In this document: in pieces, positions 62,745 through 64,000 of the stretch | Numbering within the stretch: the first letter of the stretch is position 1 | Layout: each line of letters begins with the position of its first letter | Source: CAVYGM01 sp963768025 | GTDB taxonomy: Bacteria > Bacteroidota > Bacteroidia > Cytophagales > Spirosomataceae | Assembly: GCA_963768025.1 (NCBI GenBank) | Contig: CAVYGM010000026.1 | Span: 496,001 to 560,000, forward strand | DNA: 64,000 bases | Direction of reading: 5' to 3' | Made by a program: the position numbers and the translations under genes | The notes under the pieces: generated by a model | Databases searched by the model: none | What the model was told of the DNA's origin: nothing | What the model saw: only the letters and a program-made list of their open reading frames with translations

Positions 62745-64000
62745 CTACTTTTGATAGTGAAGGATCAGTTGTTCGGCGCAGCGTTCGCCATCCATCGCCG
62801 CCGACATGATCCCCCCGGCGTAGCCCGCCCCTTCCCCGCACGGGAAAAGACGTTTAAGATCAGGATGTTCGCACGTTTGGGGATCTCGTGGAATTTTTAC
62901 CGGCGAAGACGTTCGGCTTTCGATGCCGATGAGCTGGGCATTTTCAGAAAGGTACCCGCGCATTTTTTTACCAAATTCCTGTAATCCACTTAGCAAGGGC
63001 TTGCCGATGAAGTCTGGCAATACCTCCATCATATCCACGGAGAGCAGTCCGGGTTGGTAGGAGGTTGGTTTTAGGTTGGAAGAAACTTTCCCTGATACGA
63101 AATCGGTTGCCAACTGAGCCGGAGCCGTTTGGGTAGAACCAGCTGCCGCCCAGGCACTTTGCTCCACCGCCTTTTGTAAGTGGAGGCCCGCTAGGGGGCC
63201 AAATTCCGCATATGGTCGCGTGTCTTCCTCCTGAATGGCTACCACCAATCCCGAATTGGCAAAGCGCGAGTCGCGGCGGGAAGGCGACATTCCATTGACC
63301 ACCAGCTCGCCGGGAGCCGTGGCCGAAGGTACTATAAAACCACCCGGACACATGCAGAAAGAAAAAACGCCCCGTTGCACGCCCTGGTGGTAGGTTTGGG
63401 TGACCAAACTATAGGAGGCCGCCGGGAGGTAGGGGCCCCGGTCGGGGTAGCAGTTGTACTGGATTTTGTCAATGACGGATTGGGGGTGCTCTATTCTTAC
63501 CCCCAGGGCGAAAGGTTTGGCCTCTATGGTGATTTGTCTTCGGTGGAGTAATTCAAAAACATCCCGAGCCGAATGTCCCGTCGCCAAAATCACCCCAATT
63601 CCACGATGTTCGGTCCCATCCGCGGTGATCACTCCTCTCAGTTCTTTGTCCTGAATGATCAAGTCTACCATCCGGGTATCAAATTGGATTTCTCCCCCGG
63701 CTCGGAGAATGGTCTCGCGAAGTCCGGCCACGATCTGTGGCAGCTTGTTGGTACCTATGTGCGGGTGTGCCTCTACGAGGATGTCTTCATTGGCCCCGTG
63801 GGCAACGAATATTTCGAGTACCCTGCGGATATTCCCCCGCTTGTTGGACCGGGTGTAAAGCTTGCCGTCGGAATAGGTGCCAGCCCCCCCTTCGCCAAAA
63901 CAGTAGTTGGAATCCGGATTGACGAGGTGGTTTTTATTGATGGCGGCCAGGTCGCGTCTCCGCGCCCGCACATCCTTGCCCCTTTCCAGGATAATGGGCC
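62745..64000 (-). CDS. FAD-dependent oxidoreductase (uncharacterised FAD protein family), N-terminus outside window
   Basis: The frame runs off the right edge: upstream residues PIILERGKDVRARRRDLAA continue the protein, so the first FAD-binding loop lies outside. Inside are NKNHLVNPDSNYCFGEGGAG, TYSDGKLYTRSNKRGNIRRV, HPHIGTNKLPQIVAGLRETI, GVILATGHSARDVFELLHRR, the Cys-rich GVFSFCMCPGGFIVPS, and the C-terminal FAD contact LFPCGEGAGYAGGIMSAAMD. The pattern matches a conserved family of about 520-residue proteins annotated only as FAD-dependent, related to HI0933/BaiN-like enzymes. The substrate is not known. It lies 73 bp from the Nudix gene in the same direction. Confidence 0.9.
   Translation of the reverse strand, partial: PIILERGKDVRARRRDLAAINKNHLVNPDSNYCFGEGGAGTYSDGKLYTRSNKRGNIRRVLEIFVAHGANEDILVEAHPHIGTNKLPQIVAGLRETILRAGGEIQFDTRMVDLIIQDKELRGVITADGTEHRGIGVILATGHSARDVFELLHRRQITIEAKPFALGVRIEHPQSVIDKIQYNCYPDRGPYLPAASYSLVTQTYHQGVQRGVFSFCMCPGGFIVPSATAPGELVVNGMSPSRRDSRFANSGLVVAIQEEDTRPYAEFGPLAGLHLQKAVEQSAWAAAGSTQTAPAQLATDFVSGKVSSNLKPTSYQPGLLSVDMMEVLPDFIGKPLLSGLQEFGKKMRGYLSENAQLIGIESRTSSPVKIPRDPQTCEHPDLKRLFPCGEGAGYAGGIMSAAMDGERCAEQLILHYQK

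Noticed and set aside
1..64000. CRISPR array, rRNA operon, phage or toxin-antitoxin genes
   Set aside because: I looked for regularly spaced repeats, rRNA sequence, integrases and paired small genes and found none that could be supported.

Overview
The window looks like a chromosomal segment of a member of the Bacteroidota, most likely the order Cytophagales (Spirosomaceae/Dyadobacter-like). The evidence is the gene content: a malic enzyme fused to a phosphotransacetylase domain, an ftsX-DUF3098-uppP-truB-ribF block, Bacteroidota-type ParC, a bifunctional nuclease with a UvrB/C-like tail, and TldD/PmbA remnants. A Bacteroidota-type promoter (TTG-N19-TAATTTTG) also sits just upstream of the only tRNA. 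No phage, transposase, CRISPR array or rRNA was seen.

Layout. 0-6 kb: the end of a ROK sugar kinase, a TetR regulator, serine acetyltransferase, a lipoprotein alpha/beta hydrolase and malic enzyme. 6.2-29.1 kb: a large surface-polysaccharide locus, almost entirely on the minus strand. Read in its own direction it runs: an SLBB outer-membrane export protein, a Wzz-like chain-length protein, a Wzm/Wzt ABC exporter, a DegT aminotransferase, a multi-pass glycosyltransferase, WbqC, a NeuD-like acyltransferase, many GT2/GT4 enzymes, a DUF5672 protein flanked by two paralogous glycosyltransferases, an SGNH protein, a second acetyltransferase, and finally the WecA-type initiating transferase. Together these can start a glycan on undecaprenyl phosphate, extend and decorate it, and export it. 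29.3-38.9 kb: housekeeping genes (parE, pheA, ribF, truB, uppP, DUF3098, ftsX, bifunctional nuclease, etfA, etfB, a TPR protein). 38.9-50.9 kb: mostly intact accessory and metabolic genes plus tRNA-Leu. 50.9-57.4 kb: a secreted/periplasmic peptidase group containing two damaged genes. 57.4-64 kb: an orphan ABC ATPase, a SanA-like protein, parC, a CoA-type Nudix hydrolase and a partial FAD protein.

Sequence quality dominates the reading. Between about 28.8 and 38.6 kb nearly every gene carries one or more single-base indels, including parE, which should be essential. Isolated single-base indels also occur at about 18.05, 42.2, 47.6, 52.4, 54.8 and 62.3 kb. I read these as assembly errors rather than biology and give gene limits as they would be after correction. 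Two structures are not explained by single-base errors: a TldD-PmbA chimera with a lost 5' half (55.6-57.0 kb), and a serine hydrolase lacking its catalytic N-terminus (50.9-51.6 kb). The most interesting intact observation is a pair of paralogous glycosyltransferases around a DUF5672 gene in which one copy has lost the DxD metal-binding motif.
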